Below, piece after piece: positions 22,568 to 35,690 of a DNA stretch of 64,000 bases. Both the position numbers and the translations under genes were made by a program. The notes under the pieces were generated by a model. It did not search any database and was not told the DNA's origin. It saw nothing but the letters and a program-made list of their open reading frames with translations. Position 1 is the first letter of the stretch. Each line of letters opens with the position of its first letter. The DNA is from Perca fluviatilis (taxonomy: Eukaryota > Chordata > Actinopteri > Perciformes > Percidae): contig NC_053129.1 of the NCBI RefSeq assembly GCF_010015445.1, positions 15,720,749 through 15,784,748 on the forward strand, given 5' to 3'.

Positions 22568-25027
22568 TACATTTTGCATTTTTAACAGTCACTCCAGAGC
22601 GCTTATAATAAACAAAATTAGCTATTTATGGATTTTCCTCCTCAAGTCTGCAGATCTGATCAATGCCACACAAAGTTAAACCATTACAGTCTGTGTAAAT
22701 GAGCCTGTGTTGTTTATATCTTTAAAACTTAATAGTTACTGAGCATCCCAGTCTCCATCTATGATCCATGACTTGTAATCCTCAGGTCCAGAGCCCCAGA
22801 GGGCAGCATTCCTCCCAGCAGCCCAGGAATGTAAACTTTACTTTGGAGTCCAGCTCCGGTCCAGTAAGAGGAATGCAGAGTGTTTGCTGTTAAAATGTCC
22901 TCCCTGAGGTGTACTCTCTCTGAAATGAATATTTTGAGAGAAAAAAAGTCATAAATAAGGATGTGGTAGAGCTGGCACTGGTAGGATGACAACTGGCACT
23001 AGAACAGAAAAACATGCTAGCGGGCAAGGAGTTTTTTTTAGATTTAGAGGCTTCTGTGTATTCTGGTAAATATTGATGTTTTTCTGAAGAGGAAGTAGCT
23101 CTCAGGTATGTGTCAGGATGTCCCACGCTGAGAGGAAACTGCTGCACTCACCTGCCGTTTCAAAGTTAAAATTCCTAGCTCGCACACCCAAGAAACCCTC
23201 AGTACACCTGTGCAGAACTTTGTATTCCCTCTGCACTGAAAAACAAATAAATAAATAATATCAGGTAAGCGCAGATACTGTATCTTTAAACTTGGACAGC
23301 ATCTCGTATTTAAGCCTACAGCGGGTACCTTATTATGCTGACAGCTGCTGGTGGGAGCTACAGGTAAATTTCCGGACTAATAACCAGAAACCACGTGATG
23401 GAATGTCAGTAAACAGCATGCAGCATCGTTATAAAGTGTCTTTTTAACTCTTAAAAAACTGCACTAATCAATATTTTATATATAAACAATGGATGAAATG
23501 TCTATGCGTAATGTGATAGGGGTCATTTGTAACGAACCTTTAGAGATGTATCACCTGACTGCTGGATGTGTAAAATAGGCAACTGGCTATTACAACGTCC
23601 ACTTCATAAGTTAATGACATGTCAACATTGTGTTAACAGCTTAGTGTATTGCCCCCAAGTGGCCAGAAATAACTTTTTGAGTTAAGTTTAAGTCATCTTC
23701 AAACATCTTGAAGACTACAATGAATGTCTTGCTGCTTTAGACTTCCCACTACATAGCCCAGGGCCGCAGTTTGAAATATAATTGTCCAGGAGTCAGTCGT
23801 GGCTGTTGTCATATATCTGTACTGCTTCTAGCTCTAGCCTCTTGTTCCTCTCTCCTAGCCTGCAGTTTCTTGAGCTGTTACCGTAAATGTTCCACAGGCC
23901 TATGTGTTCCACATCTCTGCGTCACAGGGATACAACTATATCGTAATAAGTCTGGTTGGGTACCAGAGTGAAAAACTTCTCTCAGTTTACATTTAAAAAA
24001 AAAAAGTCCTATCCTTGCTCCTATCTCAGTTGTCCCATACTCTGTTTACTGTCTCCAACTAGTTCCTATAGCTACTTACCTTGTGGTTTAAATGCTGACC
24101 TTAAAACTTGTGCGTTGTATGTGGAAGCTGATATTGGAGATTTGTGATTGGATGATTTGTGTTAACACTTTCCTGAACTCCTAGTTTCTCATCCTGCAAA
24201 CATCTCCGATTACAGCACAACTTGATTTATTCATTTGTAACAATGGAGAAAGTCAAAGAGGCCTTCATTAGCCTCCACCTCAAACATTTTTTGTTACATC
24301 CTGTGTGAACAAGTTAAATACCATCCTAGTTTGCTCACTTCAAATCATCTCCTATATGTGTAGGGGACTGTTTGTGTAGGCACACAAAACCAAGAGGAAA
24401 AAATGCAGCAAGACAAACTATGGTGACCTTGAGTAACGCAACAGACGTCATAACCTCCAGCTGCCTTGTCGTTGGTGGGAATGAAGAATGAAGGATGGAG
24501 GTAGGGATGGAGGAAGGCAGGGAGGTAATTGAGGAATGGATGTGTGTCTCCTAGGTGGCCATGTTGTTGCTCTGGAAGGATGTGGGCGCTGGTCAGACCA
24601 CACACACATACACACAAACAGAGACACACATACAGACACTAGTAGCAAGGCCTCGCCAAGCTTCAGCTCTTATTATTGTTATGTAGTGGTAAGGATTTAA
24701 CTCTGGGGCTTCACCATGGAGGGACCATTGGAATTAGAGTCTGGGTTAGTCCACTGGTAGGTATTTCATTCTCGGTTTCTATAATGGTTGGGTAATAAAT
24801 TGTGGCCGTTTGTCATGGGACTGGAGGAATTTGGTTATGGGTTAGAAGTTCCTGTGGAACTACAGTTACACTTGGAGGATCTGGCTAAAGCAGGAAAAAC
24901 ATGCCAGCAGAGTAAGCTAGATGGTTTCCCATCCAAACTGCATAATTTTAGGTAATTAGGGAACCAAATCTAGATCATTTTCTATGTTAACCGTTTTTCC
25001 ATGATGATAGCTATGTGCAACCTAACA
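22568..25027. other. Gene-free stretch
   Basis: No conserved coding exon found. Short ORFs lack splice context or recognisable domains. A purine-rich GGATGGAGG tract lies near 24480-24530. Confidence 0.45.
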
Positions 25028-25400
25028 CAGAGGTTCTCAGTTTTTCTTTTTTGGTCAAAGATAGAGAATATACCTTATACCATGTATGTCCCTTGGAATA
25101 ATTTGACTATTTTTACACTTCTTTAGTCTTGGAAGAACAATACAAGAGAAATGTATTAGAAAGAAATTAGGCATGCATTAAACATATTTGCATTTGTTAG
25201 ATTAGAACGTAATCTATGAAGTATTATGAATTTGAACATTTTAATATTGTTTGTTGAACTATGAAGCCCTTTTGTTAAAAAAAAGAGAACATTTTACATC
25301 ATGATAATTTAAATGAATGAATCTGAAAACCTTTAATGGACCCCCTGGCAGAGTGCCACGGACCCCTGGGGATCCCTGGACCCCACTTTGAGAATCACTG
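25028..25400. mobile_element. hAT-like MITE (GAGAATCACTG terminus)
   Basis: Left terminus CAGAGGTTCTCAGTTTTT and right terminus TTTGAGAATCACTG are imperfect inverted repeats. The flanking octamers ACCTAACA and GTCTAACG match at five of eight positions, consistent with an old 8-bp duplication. The right part GACCCCTGGGGATCCCTGG is a common fish repeat motif. Confidence 0.6.
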
Positions 25401-26424
25401 GTCTAACGTGTTTGGCTATTTAGACTGATAGTAGACTAAAAAATGTAATGCTATACAGAACACATACCTAGTTGATAGTCCATGTGAATAAAATAAAAAA
25501 AATAAAAAACACTGCAAAGCTTTGATTTTAAAGTCCCTGAAATCTTGGTTTCAATTTTTATGTATTTGTCTATTTGTCAAATGTCAATTCAAATATCACT
25601 CTGGTGAAACAGTGAAATAATGGACTGTTAACAGTGTTAGCATTTCAGACTTTGCTAAATGATTAATTCCTCAAAAGTGGGACATCTTTCATAGATTCTA
25701 AAGATAAGTTTTCTTTGTATGCACAAACTAAGATTAAAAAAGTGAGATTTAAAACACTTGTTAAAATGGATTATTTTTCAATTATCTATCTCAATGAGGC
25801 CGATTTACCAGACAACACCACACGAGCAGAAATGCACACCCATTATTTACATATCCTGGCACTGAGCCCTGAGTGAATTATACGTGCTAATCAGCTTCAT
25901 TGAAAGGAGTTTGACGTCAGAGGTGGACAGAGCTAACAGAACAAGAGCTGTGAAGAGTGTGTGTGTGAGCATGTTTGAGTAGGCAGGTGGGGCTGTTGGG
26001 GTCAAAGGTTAAGAGGGGTTGATGTGTGGGGAGGTGGTGGAGGTCGGGCGAAAGCTGCTCGGCAAACACAGCTTGCTGTCACAAACACACCTGATATATG
26101 AATAGCCACAAGTCTGTGAGATAGACAGGGGAAGGATAAAAGTGTGATAGAGGGACGAGATAGATAGACAGCTCACGAGAGGGGAAGAGGGAAGGAGGGA
26201 GGCCCTCGGTTTGCTCACAGTGTTGTGATATGTTCGTCATGTTTTCACACCGGGGGGATTCTCAGACTGCTTGTTTCCATTTCACTGTCTGGCATTTATC
26301 CTCAACTGTGAAGATGTAGCTGAGTTTAATATAGCTGATAAATTAGACCAGCTAAGATAAAATGAAGTATACAGATTAGACTGGACTTGTGAGGCAAGAT
26401 GAGATGATATATGTGATGAAAAAG

Positions 26425-27014
26425 TGTAATGGCAAAATTACATTTAAGCATAATTCCTTATATTTTTATGTTTTATTTCTACTTGGTTTTTCTTACAATG
26501 TTGAAAGAGAGTTTACTCATTCCCACATGTAGATTCTGATTCTAACTAAGTGAGAATCAGAAAGTCCGGAACATAATGTGAGCACTGTCTGTCTGAACAG
26601 ATAGGGGCTACAAGGTCACCCTAAAACTATCTCTAGTTTTCCATGCCAGTTTGAGATGTAACTGGGGGGGTGAAAGTTGTACAGGGAGGAGGAGGCGAAA
26701 TGGCACAGAGATGTCTCTTGTGTTTTTCGATTGTCTTCATGTGTCAGATTGCATGTAAAAACTGTAGCATCATAATAAGCCAAGTGCGTGTGTGCTGTCA
26801 CTCTGAAGATGCATAAAGCCTAGTGTTGTGTTCACTCATTGGAGGGACTGACTCCACACGGGGCTGCTGTGCCTTTTGTGAAATCATGTTGCTCCAATAT
26901 TTGCAAATATATTTTTAATAAAATATAAAAAACCTAACTTGGTTTAGTCCCCTACTGTCTTATTTGTTTCACTTTACTCAACTCTCAAAACTTTACCCCT
27001 GCTGCAAAGGAAAC
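26425..27014 (+). mobile_element. Second copy of the solo LTR (diverged)
   Basis: Starts TGTAATGGCAAAATTACATT and ends near CCCCTGCTGCAAAGGAAACG. Internal blocks match the complement of 5601-6133: AACATAATGTGAGCACTGT, TGAAAGTTGTACAGGG, and TTGGTTTAGTC after a TTTTAATAAAATAT polyadenylation-like segment. No clean target duplication. It is inserted in a GAGAT-rich low-complexity zone (about 26340-28150). Confidence 0.65.
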
Positions 27015-27279
27015 GGATGAGAAGTGGTGAGATTATATAGCATAAAATTAGCCATGCTGATGAGAAATGAGACAAGATGTTTCTTAATGACATGAGATAA
27101 GTAATAATAAATAGAAAAGGCAACATGACAAGATATGAGATGAGTGAAATTAACTTTATTGACGAGATGAGATGAACTTCATGATGACGACTTTGTGGGA
27201 TGACACTGAGATGAAATGAGACAGCTAACTAAAATGTAAGTCATCTCTGTTTGTCTGTCTTTCTATATGTCTGTCCTTA

Positions 27280-27900
27280 GATTTTCCTGACAACCATTCA
27301 TCTGAACGTCTTCACACTTGGCAGGTGTATTGCTGGAGACCCAAGGAAGTGCAGTGTTGAGTTTGAGCTCTTGAGATCTACGGGACATATTTAATAGTAG
27401 AGCATTATGTACACACTGTTACACCACCAAACAGCACAGGTACAGCTCACTCTCCATCGCTTGCTACAGTTAATTCAAGAACAGATGAAGAGGGAGAGAC
27501 CGGAGGGACTGGAGATGTTACAATGTAGCAATCTTAAACATTTCAAGCTTCAGCGATGTAACTTTTGGAATGAACGCTATTGTTCCAGGAAATAGCCTTG
27601 TCCCAAATAGCTAGCTGTTAGCAAATGATGCGTATACTCTAGATTCAAGATTCAAAATCCTTTATTAATCCCACAAATGGGGAAATTCACACTGTTGCAG
27701 CAGCAAGGGATAAAAGGAAAGTAGAGGACACACGTTAACACACAATAATAAAAATAGCATTGCTAGGGGACAGGGGACGCAACTATGTCATGGCAGGTGT
27801 ATTGCTCAGGACCCATGGAAGCGCAGTGTCGACTGTGAAGTTGTTTGGATGAGCGGTTCTCGAGAGAGCTGCAAAGCAGCAATACCGGAGGCCAAGCAAT
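27280..27900. repeat. Duplicated fish repeat interrupted by a LINE tail
   Basis: GGCAGGTGTATTGCT followed by GACCCA-GGAAG-GCAGTGT occurs at about 27322 and again at about 27793. Between them, 27650-27780 has the 3'-tail signature of a LINE (CCTTTATTAATCCCACAAAT, GTTGCAGCAGCAAGG). A retroposon insertion that duplicated or split one repeat is the simplest reading. Confidence 0.5.
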
Positions 27901-28904
27901 TGTCTGTTCTAAACAGGCACGTTTTGAACAGGCACTGCACTAGTTTCCTACTTTGTATTAAAAAATGAGTTAACATGAACTTCACTGAAGAGGCAAGGTG
28001 AGATGATATCACACAAGAAGATGAGGTTAAATGAGAGAAAATGTAATGAGCTTTACTCATGAGATGAGACGAGATGAAATGTAATGAGATTTGATAACAT
28101 AGATGACAAACTTAACTGATGAGATGTGATGAAATGAAATGAGACAAAGATATTGATGCATTTTGTGAACATTTTATGCTTCATCTTTAGATTTTCTCTG
28201 TGGGTTACATCCTTTCAACCAAAGATACACAACTAGCTAAACAGGCACTGCTAAGACTTCAGCTAACTTCATCCCCATGTTTCTGTTCTGTGACCGGTTC
28301 AATCCGACCTTCAAAGCACAAATCTGCCACCACATCAAACATTTTCTTTTTAGATCTCAGTATAGACTTTTGCTTTTTGCCTTAATTTATCCTGGGAATA
28401 TTTGCCAAGCACACATGCTCTCTTTCATCAACACCCTGCTTCACACGTACAATGTTACACACATTCCTACCTGGCAGCTGCCCAGTGCAACCACAGTCTT
28501 CTAGTGTAGGTCCACTGGGCAGCTCCACCAGAGTAATTTGAACATTAAGAAATGTGCTCAAGGACATTTCTATGGTGTTAGCTGAAAGAGAGGAGAACAG
28601 GCAGCATTCACTTTTCTGATCTACATTTTTCTTGGCAAATCATGGATCCAACATCTCAATTTTCTCATCAGCCCTTGTCTAAACTTAAGCCATGCACATA
28701 TTGCAACTAGACCTTTTGTGTAATGAAAGATATTTAGAGGAGAAATAAGCCAGCATTTGGTGAAAGGATTTAAGAAATCATCATCAACAAATCAACAAAC
28801 TTTTTAGACACCAGTCCCTCTAAACCCTTTATTTACTCTATGATACAAGTTACCCTATTGAGTAGATATAGATGGTATAATGTTTATCATGTTCACCTTC
28901 TTAG

Positions 28905-29385
28905 TTAAGCGTGTTAGCATGCCAACATTTGCTAATTAGCATTAAACACCAAGAACACTAGAGGCTCATGGGAATGTCACTATTTCTGCAGGTATTTGCT
29001 CATTAACCAAAGTACTGAACAAATCTTGATTCTTGACTGTTAATGGTGTTGGGTGAAGACGAATTAAGGGATGACCAAAGTAATTAAAATTCATCCTGAG
29101 GGGTCATGAATGTCTGTACCAAATTTCATGGCAATCCATTGAGACGTTTCACTCCAAACTACCATTTTGTATCTCATGTTGGCGCAAGAGGAACAGTCAA
29201 GGGGTCACCGAAACCATTTGGATTCATTGTCTGGGAAACATAATCTGCACATAATCTGCAATCTGGAAACAATATCTGCACAAAATTGAATGAAAATCAC
29301 TCCAATAGTTGTTGAGATCTTTCAGTTTGGTAAAGTGGTGGACCAGCTGACAGACAGACATTGCCATGCTGCTAGCATGGCTAAG
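28905..29385. repeat. Dispersed fish repeat
   Basis: Contains ATGAATGTCTGTACCAAATT, CATGGCAATCCATTGAGACG and the ending GTGGTGGACCAGCTGACAGA, phrases I recognise as a high-copy percomorph repeat. Two internal half-units resemble each other. Class unassigned. Confidence 0.6.
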
Positions 29386-29922
29386 AACAGATTCACCATG
29401 TAACAGATCATCTACTGTTAGGCCTATGTGATTTCACTCCATTATGCTCAAAACCTTGGCACTAAAACGACACATGCTTTTCAACAAAATTGACATTATA
29501 TAATTACAAAACCAAGTGCCAGACATCATGGATGGTCATCCTCAATGGTTCAACTGTGACTTGCTGTTCCAGGCAAACGGCTCAGTGCTCACATCTTCAT
29601 AAGAGCCCTCCCTTCATGCGGCAACATGTTGCTCTGCTCAGACCAGTCTGAACTGCCCCTTGCTAGGACACGGCCGCTCCAGCATCAAACGATATTTTTA
29701 ATCAAGTGGTCAAAAGCTATTGCACAAACATTCTAAAGTAGCTTAGGTCAACAGTGCCCCAGAGCCTGTTCTGTTAGCTGGAATGCTCCTGTACGCTGCA
29801 AACAGACCTCTCTTTGTATTTCAGTCCAGCAGCCTCACGCCACACCGCACCGCTCTGGAATCCTGTTTGTTTTCTTTCAAATTTCTCAACCTATTTCACT
29901 CCGATGTGGAAGCGCAGTGTGC

Positions 29923-29951
<29 letters not shown>
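29923..29951. repeat. Short (GT)n microsatellite
   Basis: Fourteen GT units in otherwise gene-free DNA (29386-31034), where I see no other defined feature. Confidence 0.85.
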
Positions 29952-29953
<2 letters not shown>

Positions 29954-31034
29954 ACTATGTTTTAAGGTGTGCGCTAAGTGTGCATCTGTGTTTGTACCCA
30001 TGCAGCAACAGTATGGCTCATTGAGCATGTGCTCATTTTAAGCTGGTGCCAAAGTTCACATGCTTTAAAGTGGAACATACTGGAGAGTTAAAAATTATAA
30101 AGTTTGAGCCTGTGCAAATCCAGCCAGCTTCAGTGTAGATTGTTTATGTAAAGAGTTACAGATAGATGACTATTGGACCAAAACTCAGCTTTCTGTAGCC
30201 AACAGGCCTGGTTTTTAATTCACATTCAATTCAACCAATGCAGGATTTCTTGAGCAGAATTTGTCCCTGTATTTTAATGTTTGTCTTCTTGAAGACTCAT
30301 ACATGTTGAGTTTTCTCCACATTTGGGGACAAGACAAAACTTGAATCTGTTGTTTTGCATTTCTGGACTCCCCAGCATTTATTTCTAGTTAATCCACTTA
30401 TCTAACCAGTAATCTGCAATTATCCATAATACAGAGGGCTCGTTAACGCCCTAGGTGCTGACTGGACAAACACCTTCCCTCTCATACTGTTAGTCCTCCT
30501 CCCCCTTTCTCCTAATTTCTACTGTTGGCTGACCAAGCCAGAGGAATTCATTATCCCGGAAACTTTTTGCAGAACAGAGTGAGCCAAGCAGGGCAAGGCT
30601 ATTCTTCTTTCCTGTCCTTCCTGACAAGAAACCATGGCATACAATCAACCTATTATTACTGCTACAGATAACCACTGTTCTTTTGCCATATGAACTGTAA
30701 CCCTGGCTAACTCAATGTCCTGTTTTTACCTTGAACAGCCTGGTTTTATCTGTTAAGAGGGTAACTTGCATCTGATTCTTTTTGTAAGGAAAGTGTCAGG
30801 CACATCACAACTTGCTCCAATAGTGAAGACACAATTTTTTCAAAAGCTGAGAATTCTTAAAATGTATTTGCTTATCTGAGTATAAACTAGGATATACAGT
30901 ATATGAATTTAATTTGTGTTTCATAGGAATTTTGGTATGTCAAAAGGACTAAATTCCTTTCAACAAACTGAGTGGTCAGTTCAATTTTAATGAGAAAAAA
31001 ATATATCTTGAAATAAGAAAGTTAGTTTTCCATG

Positions 31035-31300
31035 CATCCATCCACTATCTTTTTACACTAATGCTTTGCAAGGTAATAGGGAGCAGGAGCCTATCCCAGG
31101 TCACACTGGGCAAGAGGTGGTGTCCACCCTGGACCGGTTACCAGTCTGTGACAAGGTTGATACATAATATAGACAGGCAACCAGTCCCACTCACATTGAC
31201 ACCTACTGTATGGCCAGGGTTGACCTGCATGTCATGGGACTGTGGGAAGAAACATGCACAGACATGGGGATAACTCCACACAGAAAAGCCCCAAAAGTTG
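31035..31300. repeat. High-copy fish interspersed repeat
   Basis: Carries the phrases CATCCATCCACTATC, AGGAGCCTATCCCAGGTCAC, GGGACTGTGGGAAGAAACAT and AACTCCACACAGAAA, in the order known from a very abundant teleost repeat. Class not assigned here. Confidence 0.7.
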
Positions 31301-31420
31301 TCTAATCAACAAGAGATCCCAGGAGTAAGTCTACATATCACAAACTTATTCATATTACAGTAGATGACAAGATATTTGCTTTATAAGAATGTGATATTAC
31401 ACAAAAATTCATCCTGGACG

Positions 31421-33010
31421 CAGGGACGGACTGACAATCCTGACAATCTGCCGAATGCGTTCGGGAAAAGTCCAGAACGGCCGACTTTTCTCGAACAAAA
31501 AAAAAGTCTAACAAAGTGATATTAACAGCCAACAGCAGGGAGCGCTAATACGGTCACTTACTGTATATGCTACGTGTAAAAGAAACTGAGGAAGAAGAGT
31601 AGGCCTACTAGTCTGGCTATCACCAATCCACAGCCTGGTCATGATGAGGGGGAGACAGCAGAGTTAATGTCACATCAGCAAGAGGTACTGAGTGCCAGGA
31701 GCAGGGCACATTATAATAGGCCTTTATCCCTATCTTATCGAATTGCATAGTCAGCTATCAACATGGGTGTGCATTATGATTATGAAAATGATCGTGCCAT
31801 TTTGTGCTGTCAAACTTAAAGTGTTTAATAATTTCTGTTAGGTTAATTTGAAACATTAAAGGTCCCATGGCACTTTATGAGGTTTTTTAACATTAATGTG
31901 TTCCGACAGCCTGCCTATGGTCCCCCAGTGGCTAGAAATGGTGATAGGTGTAAACCGAGCCCTGAGTATCCTGCTCTGCCTTTGAGAAAATGAAAGCTCA
32001 GATGGGCCGATCTGGAATCTTGCTCCTTATGAGGTCATAAGGAGCAAGGTTACCTCCCCTTTCTCTGCTTTGCCCGCCCAGAGAATTTGGCCCACCCATC
32101 ATGGCTTTCAAATTAGCAAAGTGGCAGTTGGTCAATGCCAAAAAATTGAATCGCGGGTTGTCCGTGATTTCACTTCGTTCACTTTTGCTGCTATGATATT
32201 GAATTAAACGGGAAAACAGGCATGCATCGGTTCCACAAATGTGCTAACAAACAGGGAAGGGGGCTAAATAATTCACCAAATGTAACCAAAAGTTTAACCA
32301 AAAAAATTCTAGCTTGCCCTCTCTGTCTGTCTTCCATCAGAGTGCAGTTTTTCCTTGTCTTTCATATTTGTGTTTACTATTGTGGAACTGGCAAAGACCT
32401 GGTGGTTGTTTGTGAAAGCTTCACAGACTAAATTGATAGGTCCTAGTCATTTTCATAATTTCACAGCCTTAATATGAATCAAAAGTGTAATATGACATTG
32501 ACAAAATATTAAATAGGTTATTCAATGTTAATTCTTTAACACAAAGCAACACATATTATATAAATAATAGCTAATAACCTATCTTTAAAATCATTTGTTT
32601 ATTCAGGTTGAAGATAGTTTCAGCACAAAGGATGACAGGGAGAGTGCAGGGAAGTGCCAGGAAGTCCCAGGATGCTCTCCATCACAATATTTCACACGGC
32701 CCAAGTCAGATAGTCAATGCCTGGAACAATTTACCACCCTCAGCAAAAGCCTAAACACCTGTCTCTACAGAGAGTGTTTAGTTGTAAAGATGGTACCAAC
32801 CGCAAATGGCTAATAAACACAACCCCAATTATCATCATTGGTTTTGAGATGTTACTTGCTGTGAATACCTTGTCTGATAGGTTACAGTTGTGGCATAGTA
32901 TCAGGACTTCCCGGCTAGTGTCTGAAGCGCACAGCTAGGGGCGAATGGCCGGATGATGGGCCTATTTGGGAGAAAGTCCAGGGCTGTTTTTTAGCCCCAG
33001 TCCGTCCCTG
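31421..33010. mobile_element. hAT-like transposon with perfect TIRs and 8-bp target duplication
   Basis: The termini CAGGGACGGACTG and CAGTCCGTCCCTG are perfectly inverted over 13 bp. Direct repeats CCTGGACG flank it exactly (31413-31420 and 33011-33018). A truncated TTAA MITE (31856-32140) sits inside. Short ORFs in the interior (for example 32222-32431 and 32595-32813) may be transposase relics but show no motif I can name. Confidence 0.88.
31856..32140. mobile_element. TTAA MITE, copy 3, truncated
   Basis: Begins TTAAAGGTCCCATGGCA and matches copy 2 through GTGGCAGTTGGTCAATGCCA, then stops. The distal half and right terminus are absent. It is nested within the hAT-like element, so it is younger than that insertion. 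Confidence 0.8.
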
Positions 33011-33287
33011 CCTGGACGTGTGTAAAGGCAGAGATTGTACATTCCCGCAATCTGGTACTATTTGTTTAGCCTCGGGCATATCATCAGCAGACATAATATT
33101 GACTTTGGTTATTATGCAGAAAATTTTATGTCCCAACAACCTTTTAGTGCTGAAGTGTACTGTATTCTTCTTTTCTTTACCTTGATGTTGTTAAGAATTT
33201 CATGCCCTGCAATTCAGAGCAGCATATAAACAATTGTGAAGCAGTTTTTCAAGGTAAAATAGTTACATAATGTTGCTTTACAACACA

Positions 33288-33608
33288 TTATCATCAATGG
33301 GTTCGTATGATATCTTACGAAAACGTATGCACAACAATGTGTATGATATCCTATGAAGTTACAGTGCGCGCCCTTACAGTTAAATTTAGCCGAGAAGAGG
33401 ATACTGTGAGCTGGCTACAGGGCAACGTGAGGCCCCATCCTTTCAGGGGCCATTGCTGTTAAGTTTAGCCGACAAAAGGTGACTGTGAGCCAATTACAGA
33501 GCACCGCGGACCCCGGTCGTCTAAATGGCCGTTGTAATTTAGTTTAGAATACATACTAATTCCAGTGCATTACTTTTCGTAGCTATACATACGAATGGTT
33601 CATGATAA
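33288..33608. mobile_element. MITE with TTCGTATG termini
   Basis: Inverted ends include TTATCAT and TTCGTATG...TACGAAAA on the left, mirrored as TTTTCGTA...CATACGAA and ATGATAA on the right, about 18 of 22 matching in the core. Two internal imperfect repeats share TTTAGCCGA-AA-AGG followed by ACTGTGAGC. No coding. Confidence 0.65.
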
Positions 33609-34753
33609 CAGCCTGTAGTTTGATAGTATAATAAAAATGTGATGGATGATCATACTGAGCACTCTTGTTGTTCATGATGTTTTTCTGAACATTCATCTTT
33701 TCTCTGTCCTTAAAACATTTCTTACTCTGATGTGTTTGACTTAGTTTCAAACCCTTTACTGCCCCATTTCCAGTAACCTGAGGAAATGCCTTTTCTGGGC
33801 TGTCCCACTAAAATGCCACATATAGGCGGCCCCTTCTAATACTGCAGGATAGGCTGCTCTGAAGAGCCCCTCCAAAATACTCTGCAGGGCGGTGTGTCCT
33901 GAATGTCCTGCACCTGCATAAACACACCGAGCCAGGAGAGCTGCCTGTCGCCCTGCCAGGCACGCTAAACCACATGTCCAAAAGGCAGGAGAATAACATA
34001 CCTGGGAACAGTTACCGTGAGAAGCGGAGGTAAAGGAGAATACAGTTAACCACAAAAAGGTTGCAGTCACAGGCACAGTAAGAAAGGTGCAACCATCAGT
34101 TTATACATGCTTAGTGAAAGTCAGAGTGCAAATTAAGGTTTAAGTTTTGCAAGTACACCCAAAACACAGTTTTGTTCTGGTAAAGAACAAAATAAAGAAC
34201 ACTATGTATGTGTGATATTAAACAAAGAACTAAAAGATCCTTGGCTATCAAACACAGAGCGAGAAAAAAAGAGAAACCAGATGGATGGAGGAGACCAAGT
34301 CAAAACTGAAATCAGAATTGGTTGATAAAACAATTTGGAAACTTCAGGGATATTTTAGTAAAATGAGCATATAAAGGGTAAAAGGAAAAATCTGTTAGGA
34401 CCAGAGAGAGTGCAAATCGGGCCCCCGAGACTGGCTGCGTATTGACACGCTGTGACAGAACACCTACCTGTCAGACGTGCCCCATAAAGGCTCTCCTCAG
34501 TCGAACAAGGCCTTATATTCACACAGCATCACACGACACCTCGTAGTTACGTAACTGTCACACCCTTCAATCATTTTACTGTAACTGAGACCTCACAAGG
34601 GGCCTGGTCATATATGCCGTACTGCTCTATAGCACAGGAGGCTCAGTTTTAGCTAGTGGGCCTCCATATTTGATCCTGGAGGAGTCTGTAAAAATGTGAT
34701 CTCAGCAACAGGAACAAAAGTTGAAGAATTTAAAGCTATATTTTAATTGAGCA
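33609..34753. other. Gene-free stretch
   Basis: A 106-codon minus-strand open frame (34076-33756) begins with GTG rather than ATG and is not supported. Nothing else stands out. Confidence 0.45.
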
Positions 34754-34825
34754 ATGAAAATACTCTAAAACCCTGTAAATACTGGTGTTATTACCAGTAT
34801 TTACAGGGTTTTAGAGTATTTTCAT
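34754..34825. repeat. Perfect 33-bp inverted repeat with 6-nt loop
   Basis: The arm at 34754-34786 (starting ATGAAAATACTC, ending ATACTGGT) is the exact complement of 34793-34825, separated by GTTATT. An RNA copy would form a 33-bp hairpin on either strand. Confidence 0.95.
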
Positions 34826-34854
34826 GGTCATTATGTGGTCACATCCAAATGCAT

Positions 34855-35045
34855 TACATGAACTGTAAAAAATAATCCGAGTCTGCTGCCACTGATTTGA
34901 CAGATAGCAGCGTGATCGTTCCTTCCTGCGTCATCGCCTCCTCCTGCTCTGCTGCTGATGGATTTATACACTGAGCAGGACTGGATACAGCTGGAAAAAT
35001 AGCAGTGAACTCACAGTTGATGATGCATGGGATACATCTAGGGTA
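34855..35045 (-). other. Unknown conserved segment, copy A
   Basis: Resembles 35930-36060 (roughly two-thirds identity by eye), including CCTTCCTGCGTCATC. In the minus-strand frame both contain MTQEG and a following V-hydrophobic-Lys-AAD region, and both are preceded by a polypyrimidine-CCAG acceptor-like end. No known family recognised. It could be a duplicated exon of an unknown transcript or a repeat. Confidence 0.3.
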
Positions 35046-35339
35046 ACACATGTGGTGATGATGATACTTTTAACTGGATTAAGATTTGTAAATCTGACAA
35101 GCTAATTATCCTTAAAGCAGACATTACAGTATGTGGCTATGTGTTTTGGCTCTTGATTAATGTTGATGTTGCCATTGCGTCAACCAGAGATGTAGGCCCT
35201 ACTGAAGAGTAATCTGAGATTTAGTTGAACACAGTTTATACATGAACATATATTTTCCACATTTTATTAGAAAGCTGCCTGACAACCTATGTGAAGCAAA
35301 TTTGTAGAGACATAACGTTTCAGGAAATACACTTATTCG

Positions 35340-35690
35340 CTTTCTTGCTGAGAGTTAGATGAGAATATTGATACCACTAATTTTTGACTGATGGCTACCT
35401 TAGCTTGTCTTAGCTTAGCTTGGCATAAATATTGGAAATTGAGGGAAACATCCAAGCTCGCAAACACGTTATAGTTTATCTATTTATTTTTGTAAAATTG
35501 TAAGAGTAAAAGTGTAAAGCTGATGTGTTGGACTATTTCTTGGCTGGACATATAACATCGGGGTGTCTTGTCTTGTCTTGCTAAGCTAAGCTAACGTCTC
35601 CTGGCTGTAGCTTCATATTTTGAGTAGGCCTATCCATCTTATCACTCTCAGCAAAAAAGCTAATAGACATATTTTCCAAAATGTATTCCA
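35340..35690. repeat. Dispersed fish repeat (GAGAGTTAGATGAGAA / TTAGCTTAGC family)
   Basis: Shares CTTTCTTGCTGAGAGTTAG, TAGCTTAGCTTGGCATAA and GGACTATTTCTTGGC with 57868-58175 and, as fragments, with about 636-720 and 44000-44170. A moderately diverged family present several times in this window. Confidence 0.7.

Noticed and set aside
32595..32813. Possible coding exon (VNAWNNLPPS-like phrase in one frame)
   Set aside because: Lies inside the hAT-like element and resembles degraded retroelement or transposase sequence; frames are broken.
33756..34076. 106-codon minus-strand frame that seems to start with a signal peptide (PVTATFLWLTVFSFTSASHG)
   Set aside because: The first codon is GTG, with no in-frame ATG upstream of the hydrophobic stretch. 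No splice-linked downstream exon or known family was found.
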